Assembly (NCBI RefSeq): GCF_000472965.1
Contig: NZ_AXAU01000009.1
Location: forward strand, 186,001 to 250,000
DNA: 64,000 nt
Reading direction: 5' to 3'
DNA from: Bradyrhizobium murdochi
Lineage (GTDB): Bacteria; Pseudomonadota; Alphaproteobacteria; Rhizobiales; Xanthobacteraceae
Of the stretch, positions 25,670 to 33,827 are shown piece after piece (position 1 is the stretch's first letter; every line of letters begins with the position of its first letter). The position numbers were made by a program, and so were the translations under genes. The notes beneath the pieces were generated by a model. The model was not told the DNA's origin. It saw nothing but the letters and a program-made list of their open reading frames with translations, and did not search any database.

Positions 25670-27022
25670 TTAAACCGCGCGACTGTGCACGCCTGTTGAC
25701 CGCGAAAGGTGCGCATCAAACGCTGAGGCGACGCTACGCACCAGGAATTCCGATCCTTCGCTGACGGTTAGCCGACCTTGAGACATTGTCGCAACTCCGT
25801 CGGCTAAAAGCCGGTCCATGCGCGCGCGATCGACGACTGCTGTCCGTAGATCCCGACGATGGATGCGGGATATCTGCTCCAGGTCAACGGTCAAATCGCA
25901 CATGATCCGCTCGATGATGTCAGCGCGGAAAAGATCATCCTCGGTGAAAGCATAACCCTTCACCGTGGCTAGTCGGCCCTCCGCGATGCGGTTCAAGTAG
26001 TCGCGGATGGCCACCACGTTTTGGATAAAGCCGCGTGGCATCCGACCGATCGCGCTCGCCCCGAGGCCGATGAGTGTGTCAGCGCCGTCATCGGTGTAGC
26101 CCTGGAAATTGCGCCGCAATCGGCCATCGCGCTGCGCCGTCGCGAGCGCATCGTCTGGGAGCGCGAAATGATCCAATCCGATGCGCACATACCCCGCGTC
26201 CTGAAGGGCCTCTGCGATGGTCTCGGACTGAACGTGTCGCTCGACACTGTCAGGTAAGCTCTCCTCCGCGATCTTGCGCTGATGCTTCTTGAATGAGGGG
26301 ACGTGTGCGTAGCCGAAAACCGAAAGCCGGTCGGGGCGCAATTCGACGCACTTGGCAATGCTGTCTAGACAAGAGCTTACCGTCTGAAAGGGGAGACCAT
26401 AGAGAAGGTCGAAGTTGATCCCCCGCACACCTGCCCGGCGAAGCCTTTCGACTGCAGCTGCCGTCTGCTCGAAGCTTTGCAATCGATTTATTGTGCGCTG
26501 CACTCTTGGGTCGAAGCTCTGAACTCCGAGGCTCGCGCGGGTGACCCCGCAGTATTTAAAAGCTTGCGTCAGGTCATTGGTCAGAGTTCGCGGATCGACC
26601 TCAATGGCAATCTCGGCATCCGGAGTTACGAAAAAGATATAGCGCAAGGCGTCAGTGAGATCGACGAGCAGTTGCGGAGCCATGATGGTCGGAGTGCCCC
26701 CGCCGAAGTGCAGATGCGCGACCGGCAGGCTTTTCTCTATCGTGTCCGCGACTAGTTGCGCCTCCCGACGCAAAGCTGCGACGAACGCGGCGATCGGCCC
26801 GTCGTGCGTGGCCACCGATGTATGGCATCCGCAGTACCAGCACATTGAGCGACAGAAAGGTATGTGAAAATAGAGCGAGACGGGTCGGTGGACCGAAACC
26901 GATCTGAGCCAATGCCGATACACCTTCTCGCCGATTGCAGAAGAGAAGTGCGGGGCTGTTGGATAGCTGGTGTACCGGGGGAGCTTGTCTTGCCCGTAGA
27001 TGTCAGCCAAATCCGATCGCAT
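25670..27022 (-). CDS. hemN: Oxygen-independent coproporphyrinogen III dehydrogenase
   Basis: 450 residues from the ATG at 27022 (MRSDLADIYG, the usual HemN start); the longer frame adds 41 atypical residues. The radical SAM cysteines C57, C61 and C64 plus C66 are in HIPFCRSMCWYCGCHT, and the SAM-binding HFGGGTPT is near 110. It decarboxylates coproporphyrinogen III without O2, supplying haem for the cbb3 oxidase and FixL in microaerobic cells. It is convergent with the DUF6455-like gene. A FixK-type box lies upstream at 27075. Confidence 0.94.
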   Translation of the reverse strand: MRSDLADIYGQDKLPRYTSYPTAPHFSSAIGEKVYRHWLRSVSVHRPVSLYFHIPFCRSMCWYCGCHTSVATHDGPIAAFVAALRREAQLVADTIEKSLPVAHLHFGGGTPTIMAPQLLVDLTDALRYIFFVTPDAEIAIEVDPRTLTNDLTQAFKYCGVTRASLGVQSFDPRVQRTINRLQSFEQTAAAVERLRRAGVRGINFDLLYGLPFQTVSSCLDSIAKCVELRPDRLSVFGYAHVPSFKKHQRKIAEESLPDSVERHVQSETIAEALQDAGYVRIGLDHFALPDDALATAQRDGRLRRNFQGYTDDGADTLIGLGASAIGRMPRGFIQNVVAIRDYLNRIAEGRLATVKGYAFTEDDLFRADIIERIMCDLTVDLEQISRIHRRDLRTAVVDRARMDRLLADGVATMSQGRLTVSEGSEFLVRSVASAFDAHLSRSTGVHSRAV

Positions 27023-27074
27023 ATGCGAGTTCCCCCCATTCCTAGCCACATAACAGGCTTGGCGCCGACTGGAC

Positions 27075-27088
27075 TTGCGCTGGGTCAA
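27075..27088 (-). promoter_or_regulatory. FixK box upstream of hemN
   Basis: Read on the minus strand this is TTGACCCAGCGCAA, a box with one mismatch (GCAA). Its centre is 60 bp before the hemN ATG. FixK2 control of hemN is established in B. japonicum. Confidence 0.65.
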
Positions 27089-27439
27089 CTGGATTCCGAT
27101 AGCCGGGCGGCTTCGGGCCCCGCTTGCCGCGGAGCTCCACTGCACCCGACCTGCAAAGTCAATTCGCTATGATCGCTAAGCGTGCCGTCCTCATTTATCA
27201 CCGCAGGCTGCTGATGTGACAGCGCAGCATGATATTGGCGGCATCCATGATGGATGTATGTGAGAGATCTCTCTCTCTCTGGTATCGGAGGCAACCGCTA
27301 GTAGAAGGTGAGTGGGACATCAGCGTCGGCACAGTCATGGACTGAAGCATTGCTCGCGTGAGAGCCGAGCACGGTTTCCTTGAGGCGCGAATGCCGGTAG
27401 CCGCCGGACGGATTCAACATGGCAGCGCGATCCCAATTG

Positions 27440-27453
27440 TTGACCCACATCAA
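27440..27453 (+). promoter_or_regulatory. FixK box upstream of the phaB-like remnant
   Basis: TTGACCCACATCAA is a perfect box whose centre is 72 bp before the ATG of the decayed phaB-like gene at 27519. It appears to have outlived its target. Confidence 0.65.
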
Positions 27454-27518
27454 AGCCGCCGGCCTTTCTTGCGTTATTTGGCAAAGATGCAGGTCACGAA
27501 GACAGGAGAGAGATTGGC

Positions 27519-27660
27519 ATGGCACGCATTGCATTGGATACGGGCAGCATCCGGGGCATCGGCGCCGTAGTTGCCCGGGGACCTGATCCGCGGGCCACCG
27601 CGTGGCCGTCACCTGTGCCGGCAACACCACAGCCGCCGGATTGGCAATGCGAAGATCGAT
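27519..27660 (+). pseudogene. 5' remnant of an acetoacetyl-CoA reductase (PhaB-like)
   Basis: An ATG behind a CAGGAGAGAG ribosome site opens MARIALDTGSIRGIGAVVA, close to the PhaB start MARIALVTGGTRGIGA with two damaged glycine-motif positions. After a frame change near 27575, GHRVAVTCAGNTTAAG continues the family (PhaB has GHRVAVTYAGN). The rest of the gene is gone. In PHB synthesis PhaB makes 3-hydroxybutyryl-CoA with NADPH. The upstream FixK box suggests the gene was once microaerobically expressed. Confidence 0.7.
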
Positions 27661-27689
27661 ATGGTGAGGCTGCAGCGGACGCTGAGCTT

Positions 27690-27826
27690 CATCGTCTTCT
27701 GGTTACCCACGACGTCAAAAGCCTCCATGCGGTCTACGACCGTGTCGCGGCGCTGGTGGACGGCAGGATTGCCGCGCTCGGCCCGCTGCAGTCAGTGCTG
27801 GCGTCCGATCACGGCGCGATGATTCC
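27690..27826 (+). pseudogene. C-terminal remnant of an ABC-transporter ATPase (MlaF-like)
   Basis: The stretch reads LLVTHDVKSLHAVYDRV then DGRIAALGPLQSVLASDH. This is the H-loop region (VTHD) and C-terminal end of ABC ATPases of the organic-solvent or phospholipid (MlaF) type. It is fused in frame to the tail of the PhaB-like relic within one 210-codon open frame, so a gene caller may report a false chimeric protein. Walker A and signature motifs are missing. Confidence 0.6.
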
Positions 27827-28075
27827 GCCAAAGGCCACGCTTGAGGGAGAGGTGGTTGAGCTTGGCGTTGCTGGAAAAACAAATGACGAGCGCGCTAGAT
27901 GCTCGAGCATTCCGCTGAACAGGCGCGATCTTAGGTTCGCACCATTCACGACAGACAACGCAAGCGCCCCGAAACGCTCGCAGGAGGTAACTCCGACAGA
28001 ATCGGCTCGCGCTCGCATCAAGGTAGCACCGCCGACATGGCCCTGCGATAAGGAGCCCGGTGCTGGAGGCGAAAA

Positions 28076-28651
28076 ATGCCGGATCTCAGAGCAAAACAGC
28101 CGTTTTCGGCTATCGTCCGGGCCGCGATCAGCGCTCCCGTGCGGTTCTTGATTGCGCATTCGCTTGTAGCGAGGCGGAGAAAGCTAACGTTTGAAATAGA
28201 AGAGACGCTGGATCTAACGCGCGAATTGCGAAACGCATTTAAGAGCAGAGAGCTAGGAGTTGGATTCGACGGAGGCACGCTTCGGTCGCTGACCCGCGTC
28301 ATCACTCGGGTGCGGAACGACGGCAATACGGCTATCGAGGGATTCTCATTTGAGATTGAAATCCCGGGTGAGCATCACAATTGCTTAACATACATTGCAG
28401 CGCGCAGTCGCGAGCTGGATCGAGTGGCTTCCATCAGCTTCACTGGGAAAGCGGCCAGTAACAGCATGACCGGCGAGATCAGTGATTCAAAGCCAATGGG
28501 CTTGATCGTCAAGGTTATGGTTGGTAGCGTTCTAAACCGAGGGGAAATTATCAATTTGGGAATGTTTTTCGATGGCTCCCCAACCGGTTGTCTGGTGCAT
28601 TGTCGCATCCCGGATACGAAAATCCGGATACGGAGCAGCGTGCACTTCTAA
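28076..28651 (+). CDS. Hypothetical protein, 191 residues
   Basis: An open frame of 191 codons with lower GC than its neighbours and an ATG preceded by GGAGGCGAAAA. Residues about 10-30 could form a weak hydrophobic segment (AIVRAAISAPVRFLIAHSL). The rest alternates charged and beta-like stretches (VITRVRNDGNTAIEGFSFEI reads like an extracellular beta-sandwich strand pair). I do not recognise a family. It could be a genuine transferred gene or the truncated end of a larger one. Confidence 0.5.
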   Translation: MPDLRAKQPFSAIVRAAISAPVRFLIAHSLVARRRKLTFEIEETLDLTRELRNAFKSRELGVGFDGGTLRSLTRVITRVRNDGNTAIEGFSFEIEIPGEHHNCLTYIAARSRELDRVASISFTGKAASNSMTGEISDSKPMGLIVKVMVGSVLNRGEIINLGMFFDGSPTGCLVHCRIPDTKIRIRSSVHF

Positions 28652-29611
28652 TCGGATTGGACGCTACCGAAAGACCTATTGAAGGTGATCAATCTAGGGA
28701 ACTGCACTTTTCAGCGCCGCGACGCTCTGGCGCAAGCGCTGCCTCCTGCTCACCCTGAGCGTTACCGCTGCGTCTGGCGAAGGAAGTGGACCTAATCTCG
28801 GCGACCACAATGCCGCGGGTCGCCGAGAGCATCGCCATGCATCGGGTGTTTGGCGCCGACATGGATTCGTTCGGCGTCTCCTAAAATGTGCGCGTATACT
28901 TCATCGGCGTTCCAATTTGCATTCACCGGAGGACAGGCAGATGTGTGGAAACTTGCAAGGACGTGTCTGTATGACGACCGAAAAAGCCCGACGCACTTTG
29001 CAAGAGAGGACCAAGAGGTGCGTCGGGCTGCAACCTTAAGGTTGCGGGCATCGGCACGGGTGACCATCCGCGTCCACGCCCAACATCATCTTTGCAAATG
29101 ACGTGCCGCTCGAAGGCTGCCGATGATGTGCGTCTTGTCGGCCCGGGGCACGGCCGCGCGATATTCTTGGATTGAGAATAGTGTCGCAATTACCACATTG
29201 CTGAGTGAGACTTTGTCCGCCATCAAACAATCTGCGCCATGATGAGCCGGTGCCTCGCCGTTTGGGAGCCATGTCCGTGCAAGCCTTGCTGATTACCTTC
29301 GCCGCACCAGCCGTTGGCCAACGCGCCCCCTCAGCGGTCCGTAAAAGTAGCGCAAGCCTCGCAGCGGGTCTTGCAGGTGGGAAAAGCGCCAAGGCCGCGT
29401 AAAGAAGTCGGCCACCGCGAGGTCTTGATAGAATAGATTGCTATGTGGCCAGAGCTTACGCCGGGTCATCAGAGCGTCCGGCACGAACGACGCGACTTAG
29501 ATTAAGGCCGCTGAACGCATGTCTTTATGTATCAACAGTATAGATGTATCCCATCAAAACAATCGATTTCACCAATTTTACGGAATACTGCATAGAAAAA
29601 GCGCATAGGCT
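28652..29611. other. Spacer with decayed sequence
   Basis: About 960 bp without a supported protein gene. The only structured feature is the 12-bp inverted repeat at 28985-29029. Short frames such as 29205-29402 have no ribosome site or known features. Confidence 0.45.
28980..29029 (-). terminator. Terminator-like hairpin on the minus strand
   Basis: AGCCCGACGCAC at 28985-28996 and its exact complement GTGCGTCGGGCT at 29018-29029 form a 12-bp stem with a 21-nt loop. Read on the minus strand the stem is followed by TTTTTC. No protein gene lies upstream on that strand within 1 kb, so it may end a small RNA or be a leftover of a lost gene. Confidence 0.55.
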
Positions 29612-29621
29612 GGTGCAGATG

Positions 29622-29741
29622 GCGCGCACACTCGGCGGATTTTCGTCGTGGATGACGATCAATCGATGGGTGAAGCATTGACTGACAGCCTCTTTTCCGT
29701 GGGTTTATCTCAGAAGCATGATCTTTGGCGACCGTCCTAAG
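29622..29741 (+). pseudogene. Receiver-domain start fragment (FixJ/NodW-like) in repeat copy 1
   Basis: About thirty codons read RRIFVVDDDQSMGEALTDSL and then FSVGLSQK before a stop at about 29740. This is the beta1-alpha1 start of a response-regulator receiver. The upstream ATG is one base out of frame in this copy, whereas copy 2 keeps it in frame (MAHTLDVISVVDQDQSVSE). There is no phospho-acceptor region. It is a truncated gene start duplicated as part of the repeat. Confidence 0.55.
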
Positions 29742-29898
29742 ATTACGTGAAGGGAAGAACTGATGCCGTTGTTGATCTTGCCGCGAGCGTTGGGCCGAAT
29801 TCCCTGAAGAGAGCAGAAGGAAGCGAAACCAGATTTCTTTGGAACGGATATCGGCCTTCCCGTGGCTAAAGTTAACGGCGAATGCCCTCGCCGTAAAT

Positions 29899-30008
29899 GA
29901 ACCGTCGGCACCCTCCCTCTGCCGACGGAAGCTGGTGCGATGTGTAGCAGCGTCGCTCCTCCCAGACTGACTTCGGCCCGGCCGCCGAAAGGCGGCCGGG
30001 CATTTTTT
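29899..30008 (+). ncRNA. Candidate small RNA within repeat copy 1
   Basis: A perfect 9-bp hairpin (CCGTCGGCA at 29899-29907, TGCCGACGG at 29917-29925) is followed by about 50 nt of linear sequence conserved in copy 2. A strong intrinsic terminator then follows at 29977-30008. No protein frame fits. This order (5' hairpin, conserved linear stretch, terminator) is typical of bacterial trans-acting sRNAs. The 5' end and promoter are not defined, so this is inference. Confidence 0.35.
29977..30008 (+). terminator. Strong intrinsic terminator
   Basis: CCCGGCCGCC-GAAA-GGCGGCCGGG forms a perfect 10-bp GC stem with a GNRA loop and is followed by CATTTTTT. In repeat copy 2 the same place is visibly degraded. 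Confidence 0.85.
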
Positions 30009-30080
30009 ACTATGGCGAGTATTGAGCGCCGGCTTGCAGATCTTGCATTTGATCTAACTCACACCCATAAATTCAGTGGT

Positions 30081-30747
30081 TGGCCGCGTCCTCGCACCAA
30101 TCCATCGCTAAGTCAGAACGGCCCATCGGATTAGTTGATGTCTGTTCGGCCTATTACTTCGCAACGATACTGGGCCGGCAGAAAAGCGTTTTGAAGGACA
30201 GGCATGGCATTACCAGTTGTGGCCTCGCATAGCTGAAGTGGCGACCGGTATTATTCTTTCCCGTCGAATTGCGAGCACATTGATCGATCATCGTGCGAGC
30301 GTACTCTGTAGATGGCTGTGGGTGCCTTCTCACGCGCTCTACCCATCATTGCTGGGCGATCGATGTCGGTTAGCGCCTAGCTTTAAGCGCGAGGCCAACC
30401 GGTTTCGGCGGCAGCCAGCAACAGGGGCAGCATCGATCGCGCCGATCCGGGGCCTCAACCCGAACGAGTTTCTCGCTTCTTAGCTGCGCACGGAGTATTG
30501 CGAGCGAACACAGACGTCCGGAACGGGAAATTCTCCCTCTCTCTGGAAAAACATCGCAGTCCGGGTCTGCAGTGCCAAACAAACCAGTGTGGGGCCAATA
30601 TCTAGCCGAGAGAAATCTAACGTTGCCCTTCGGCCAATCGCCAGGTCGTTAGCATCATGATGCATCGCGACCGGCATCCTGGTTGGTTGACCTACACGAC
30701 GTTGACGCGCGACGAAAGCTCCGGATGGAAACTTGAAATTCTGGGCG
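30081..30747. other. Spacer before bluB
   Basis: About 670 bp with no supported gene on either strand. A frame at 30217-30483 is open but has no ribosome site or known features. No terminator for the minus-strand cobU-cobS-bluB operon was recognised. Confidence 0.4.
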
Positions 30748-31380
30748 CTAGCGTCGAGTGGTAAATTCCTTTGCCGATCGCCGATATTCCCAGTTGGCGC
30801 GCTCAAGCTCGGGTCGATCAAACTCTTTCTGGGGATAGCCGACGCAGAGATAGCCGATGAACTTCCAGGTCTCCGGCACTTCAAGAACCTCGCGGATGCG
30901 AGCCGGGTTAAGGATCGATACCCAGCCAAGTCCGATGCCGTCGGCACGTGCGGCGAGCCACATGCAGCAGATGGCGGCGGCGACGGAGTATTCGACCGTA
31001 TCCGGCATGGTTGCACGTCCGAGGCGGTGCCCCATATCGTTCGTTTTGTCCGCAAACACGGCCAGGTGACCCGGGGCCTCTTCGAGGCCGGCGAGCTTGA
31101 GGCTCGCGTACCGCGCCGCGCGTTCGCCTGAATAAGAATGCAACGCATCGGCGTTGCAGGCACTGAAATCCTCGACCACGGCACTGCGCCTTGCGCTGTC
31201 TTCGACGATCACGAACCGCCAAGGCTGGCTCAAGCCGACCGACGGGGAAAGGCAGGCGATCTCAATCAGCCGCTCCATGGCGCCGCTCGGCAGAGGATCG
31301 GGACGAAAGCGCCGCACGTCGCGGCGCCACACGAAGAGCTCGCGCAGTTGCCGGCGAAAGGCTTCATCGAAAGCGACCAT
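30748..31380 (-). CDS. bluB: 5,6-dimethylbenzimidazole synthase
   Basis: 210 residues of the flavin-destructase branch of the nitroreductase fold. Marks are FVWRRDVRRFRPDPLP near 16, SPSVGLSQPWRFVIVE near 45, ADGIGLGWVSILNP near 148 and the C-terminal GYPQKEF. It fragments FMNH2 with O2 to make DMB, the lower ligand of B12, so it belongs to the aerobic pathway. It overlaps cobS by one base (TGATG) and is last in the minus-strand operon cobU-cobS-bluB. Confidence 0.93.
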   Translation of the reverse strand: MVAFDEAFRRQLRELFVWRRDVRRFRPDPLPSGAMERLIEIACLSPSVGLSQPWRFVIVEDSARRSAVVEDFSACNADALHSYSGERAARYASLKLAGLEEAPGHLAVFADKTNDMGHRLGRATMPDTVEYSVAAAICCMWLAARADGIGLGWVSILNPARIREVLEVPETWKFIGYLCVGYPQKEFDRPELERANWEYRRSAKEFTTRR

Positions 31381-32168
31381 CAGGGTCCTGGTTCCGTGTG
31401 GAGGAGGGCGGCTGTCATCAGCAAAACCACGATCTCGCCAATCTGTTCGAACGCACCCAATATATCACCTGTCTGTCCGCCGACCTGCCTTGTGGCAAGC
31501 CATGCCAGCACCAACCCGGCCAGTGAGAGCAAAATCACTCCGATCATCGCCTTGCTTGGCCCGGCACCGAAAACAAGGCAAAGAGCCCCGAGAGCAAATG
31601 CAATGGCGGCGCTTCGCCCCGGCGGCCGTCCGGCTCGGGCCGAAAGCCCATCCGATCGCGCTGGCGGAATCAGCCACATGAAGGCGGGCATGCCGGCGCG
31701 CGCCGCCGCATGTGCAACTGAAAGCGCCGCCGCAATTGACTTTGGCTCGGCGATCGTTTCGAGCGCGCTCCATCGCAAGATGAGCGATGCGATGAGCGCG
31801 CACGCACCGTATGTACCGATTCGGCTGTCGCGCATGATCTCGAGCTTGCGCTCGCGCGTCCGGCCGCCGCCGAGCCCGTCGGCGGTATCGGCAAGGCCGT
31901 CCTCGTGCATCGCGCCGGTGACGAGAACCGTGGCCGCCAGCGCCAGCATGGCTGCAGGGCTTGGCGTCAAGCCCACCTCACATGCGATCCAGTAGACCGC
32001 CGCACCGGCAAAGCCAACCAGCAATCCTGCCACTGGCAACGCCCAGCTCGCGCGGGCAACATCGCCATCGCCGACCGGCGTCGCCGGCCCAAGAGGCAGA
32101 AGCGTGGAGAGCGAAATGGCGATTCTCAGGTCAGCGACGATGCCCCTGAGAAGCTCGGAATGATACAT
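31380..32168 (-). CDS. cobS: Adenosylcobinamide-GDP ribazoletransferase
   Basis: 262 residues, a polytopic membrane protein (Salmonella CobS, CobV in Pseudomonas). The conserved acidic motif appears as GAMHEDGLADTADGLGGG near 82, followed by RDSRIGTYG. It joins alpha-ribazole (phosphate) to AdoCbi-GDP to give cobalamin. It lies 72 bp downstream of cobU, with bluB overlapping its end. Do not confuse it with the cobaltochelatase subunit of the same name. Confidence 0.93.
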   Translation of the reverse strand: MYHSELLRGIVADLRIAISLSTLLPLGPATPVGDGDVARASWALPVAGLLVGFAGAAVYWIACEVGLTPSPAAMLALAATVLVTGAMHEDGLADTADGLGGGRTRERKLEIMRDSRIGTYGACALIASLILRWSALETIAEPKSIAAALSVAHAAARAGMPAFMWLIPPARSDGLSARAGRPPGRSAAIAFALGALCLVFGAGPSKAMIGVILLSLAGLVLAWLATRQVGGQTGDILGAFEQIGEIVVLLMTAALLHTEPGP

Positions 32169-32240
32169 GTGTCTTCAGCCCTCGAACCGTCAACTCGCTC
32201 GCGCTCACTCCACGACGCGTCGCTTCCGCCAAGCGCGGCA

Positions 32241-32744
32241 TTACTTCAGCTTCATCGGCAATCCTGCCACGACGAATTCGACCTCATCCGCAACGGATGC
32301 AATCGTCTGGTTCAGGATACCCGCTGCGTCACGAAACGCGCGCGCCAGGGCATTGTCCGGCACGATACCGAACCCGACCTCGTTCGTGACGATGATGACC
32401 GGGCTGCGCTGGCGGGCAAGCGTGTCAGCGAGTAGCGAAGCCTCATGCGACCAGTTGCGTTCCGCGTGGAGCAGGTTCGAAAGCCACAGCGTTAGGCAAT
32501 CGACCAGCCTTGCGCCACCGCCATCGGTTTCGATCAAGGCCTGCACGAGATCGAGCGGAACCTCGCGCTCGATCCAGTCCTTTCCTCGCCGCGCGCGATG
32601 CTTCGCTATTCGCTCGCCCATTTCCTCATCGAGCGCCTCTGCCGTGGCGATATAGACGGGCTGTTCCGGAAAAGCGCGGGTGCGGACTTCTGCGCGTAAG
32701 CTTTTGCCGGATCGGGCGCCGCCCGTGATGAGTATGATGGCCAT
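32241..32744 (-). CDS. cobU: Adenosylcobinamide kinase / guanylyltransferase
   Basis: 167 residues (CobP in Pseudomonas). The P-loop is ILITGGARSGKS at the N-terminus. The guanylylated histidine lies in AKHRARRGKDW near 49, and TNEVGFGIVPDNALARAFRD near 120 is a family signature. It phosphorylates adenosylcobinamide and then activates it with GMP. It is the first gene of the minus-strand group, divergent from cobD across 130 bp that hold no recognisable riboswitch. Confidence 0.94.
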   Translation of the reverse strand: MAIILITGGARSGKSLRAEVRTRAFPEQPVYIATAEALDEEMGERIAKHRARRGKDWIEREVPLDLVQALIETDGGGARLVDCLTLWLSNLLHAERNWSHEASLLADTLARQRSPVIIVTNEVGFGIVPDNALARAFRDAAGILNQTIASVADEVEFVVAGLPMKLK

Positions 32745-32874
32745 GACGTCCTCCAGTTAAGGCCAGCACTAATCACCAATTCTCGACAAAGACAAAGGTG
32801 AAATCACGCGATATGGGGCTTGCCTTGATACCGAATTCTTGTGCATCAGGGCCAGGCACGACGGGAGATGATGC

Positions 32875-33816
32875 GTGGTCTTTGCGGGAGCGATGGCGGT
32901 GGCAATGACGGTGGACGCCCTGTTGGGCTGGCCCAACGCGCTGTTCGTCCGCATTGGTCATCCCGTCACCTGGCTCGGGAGGCTCATCAACATTCTCGAC
33001 ATCAGCTTCAACCGGCCCATCGATCCGCCTGCAGTTAGGCGGATCGCTGGCGCAGCCGTGGCGCTTTTCGTGATTGGAGTTTCGGCCGGAATTGGATGGG
33101 CGGTTCAGGCCGCGCTCGCCTTTGAATGGAGCCGCATCGTCCTCTTGGGAATTCTCGCATGGCCCCTGGTCGCGCTGCGTTCGCTCTATGATCATGTCGC
33201 CGCCATTGCGAACCCCTTGCAATCCGGTGATATCGCAGCCGCGCGTGCCGCGGTCGCGCACATCGTGGGACGCGATCCCACAGCTCTTGATGAGGCGGGC
33301 ATTGCGCGCGCAGCCATCGAGAGCCTGGCCGAGAATGCTTCCGACGGCATTGTGGCGCCCGTGTTCTGGGGAACGTTGTTCGGGCTGCCCGGCATTGTCG
33401 GCTACAAGGCAATCAATACGCTCGACTCCATGATCGGCCATCGCACGCCGCGTCACGAATCCTTCGGTTGGGCCGCCGCGCGCATCGACGATCTCGCCAA
33501 TTTCGTACCGGCGCGCCTCACAGGCTTTTTGTTTGTAGTGCTGGCGACGCGGCCTTCGAATGCGTTGTCTTGCATGGCGAGGGATGCGCGCCGCCACCGC
33601 TCGATCAATGCCGGCTGGCCGGAAGCAGCCATGGCCGGCGCGCTCGGCGTGCGGCTCAGCGGGCCGCGCATCTATCACGGTGACACCGCCAACGAACCTT
33701 GGCTCAACGAGGGAGCGCGCGATCCGTTCGCTGCGGACATCCGGCAAGGATTGAAGCTCTACGTCCGCGCCATGGTTCTTTTGGCCGGTGCGCTTGCGAT
33801 TCTGGCCTTCGCGTGA
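32875..33816 (+). CDS. cobD: Adenosylcobinamide-phosphate synthase (CbiB/CobD)
   Basis: 313 residues, an integral membrane protein. It has the N-terminal signature DALLGWPNALFVRIGHPVTW, LAENASDGIVAPVFWG near 143 and GYKAINTLDSMIGHR near 178. It attaches aminopropanol (phosphate) to adenosylcobyric acid. The start is GTG at 32875 with GGGAG 7 bp upstream; an in-frame stop just upstream excludes a longer form. cobC follows within 15 bp. Confidence 0.92.
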   Translation: MVFAGAMAVAMTVDALLGWPNALFVRIGHPVTWLGRLINILDISFNRPIDPPAVRRIAGAAVALFVIGVSAGIGWAVQAALAFEWSRIVLLGILAWPLVALRSLYDHVAAIANPLQSGDIAAARAAVAHIVGRDPTALDEAGIARAAIESLAENASDGIVAPVFWGTLFGLPGIVGYKAINTLDSMIGHRTPRHESFGWAAARIDDLANFVPARLTGFLFVVLATRPSNALSCMARDARRHRSINAGWPEAAMAGALGVRLSGPRIYHGDTANEPWLNEGARDPFAADIRQGLKLYVRAMVLLAGALAILAFA

Positions 33817-33827
33817 CGGAGAGGGCA

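Larger units (their letters stand above)
29612..30080 (+). repeat. Dispersed ~470-bp repeat, copy 1
   Basis: This stretch matches 55101-55575 in the same orientation with many substitutions and a few indels. Shared landmarks, in order, are: CGTCGTGGAT, GAAGCATG, AAGATTACGTGAAGGGAA, TTTGGAACGGATATCGG, GAACCGTCGGCACC, GACGGAAGCTGGTGCGATG, AGCAGCGTCGCTCCTCC and GATCTTGCATTTGATCT. Its 5' part encodes the start of a response-regulator receiver (VVDDDQSMGEALTDSL at about 29650-29700). Its 3' part holds a conserved hairpin and a terminator. The pair brackets the cobalamin cluster. Confidence 0.85.

Noticed and set aside
27267..27280. CT-dinucleotide run as a repeat element
   Set aside because: Too short to be informative and not part of a larger structure.
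27519..28151. One 210-residue protein
   Set aside because: The frame joins unrelated fragments of a PhaB-like and an ABC ATPase gene and ends in featureless sequence, so it is listed as two relics.
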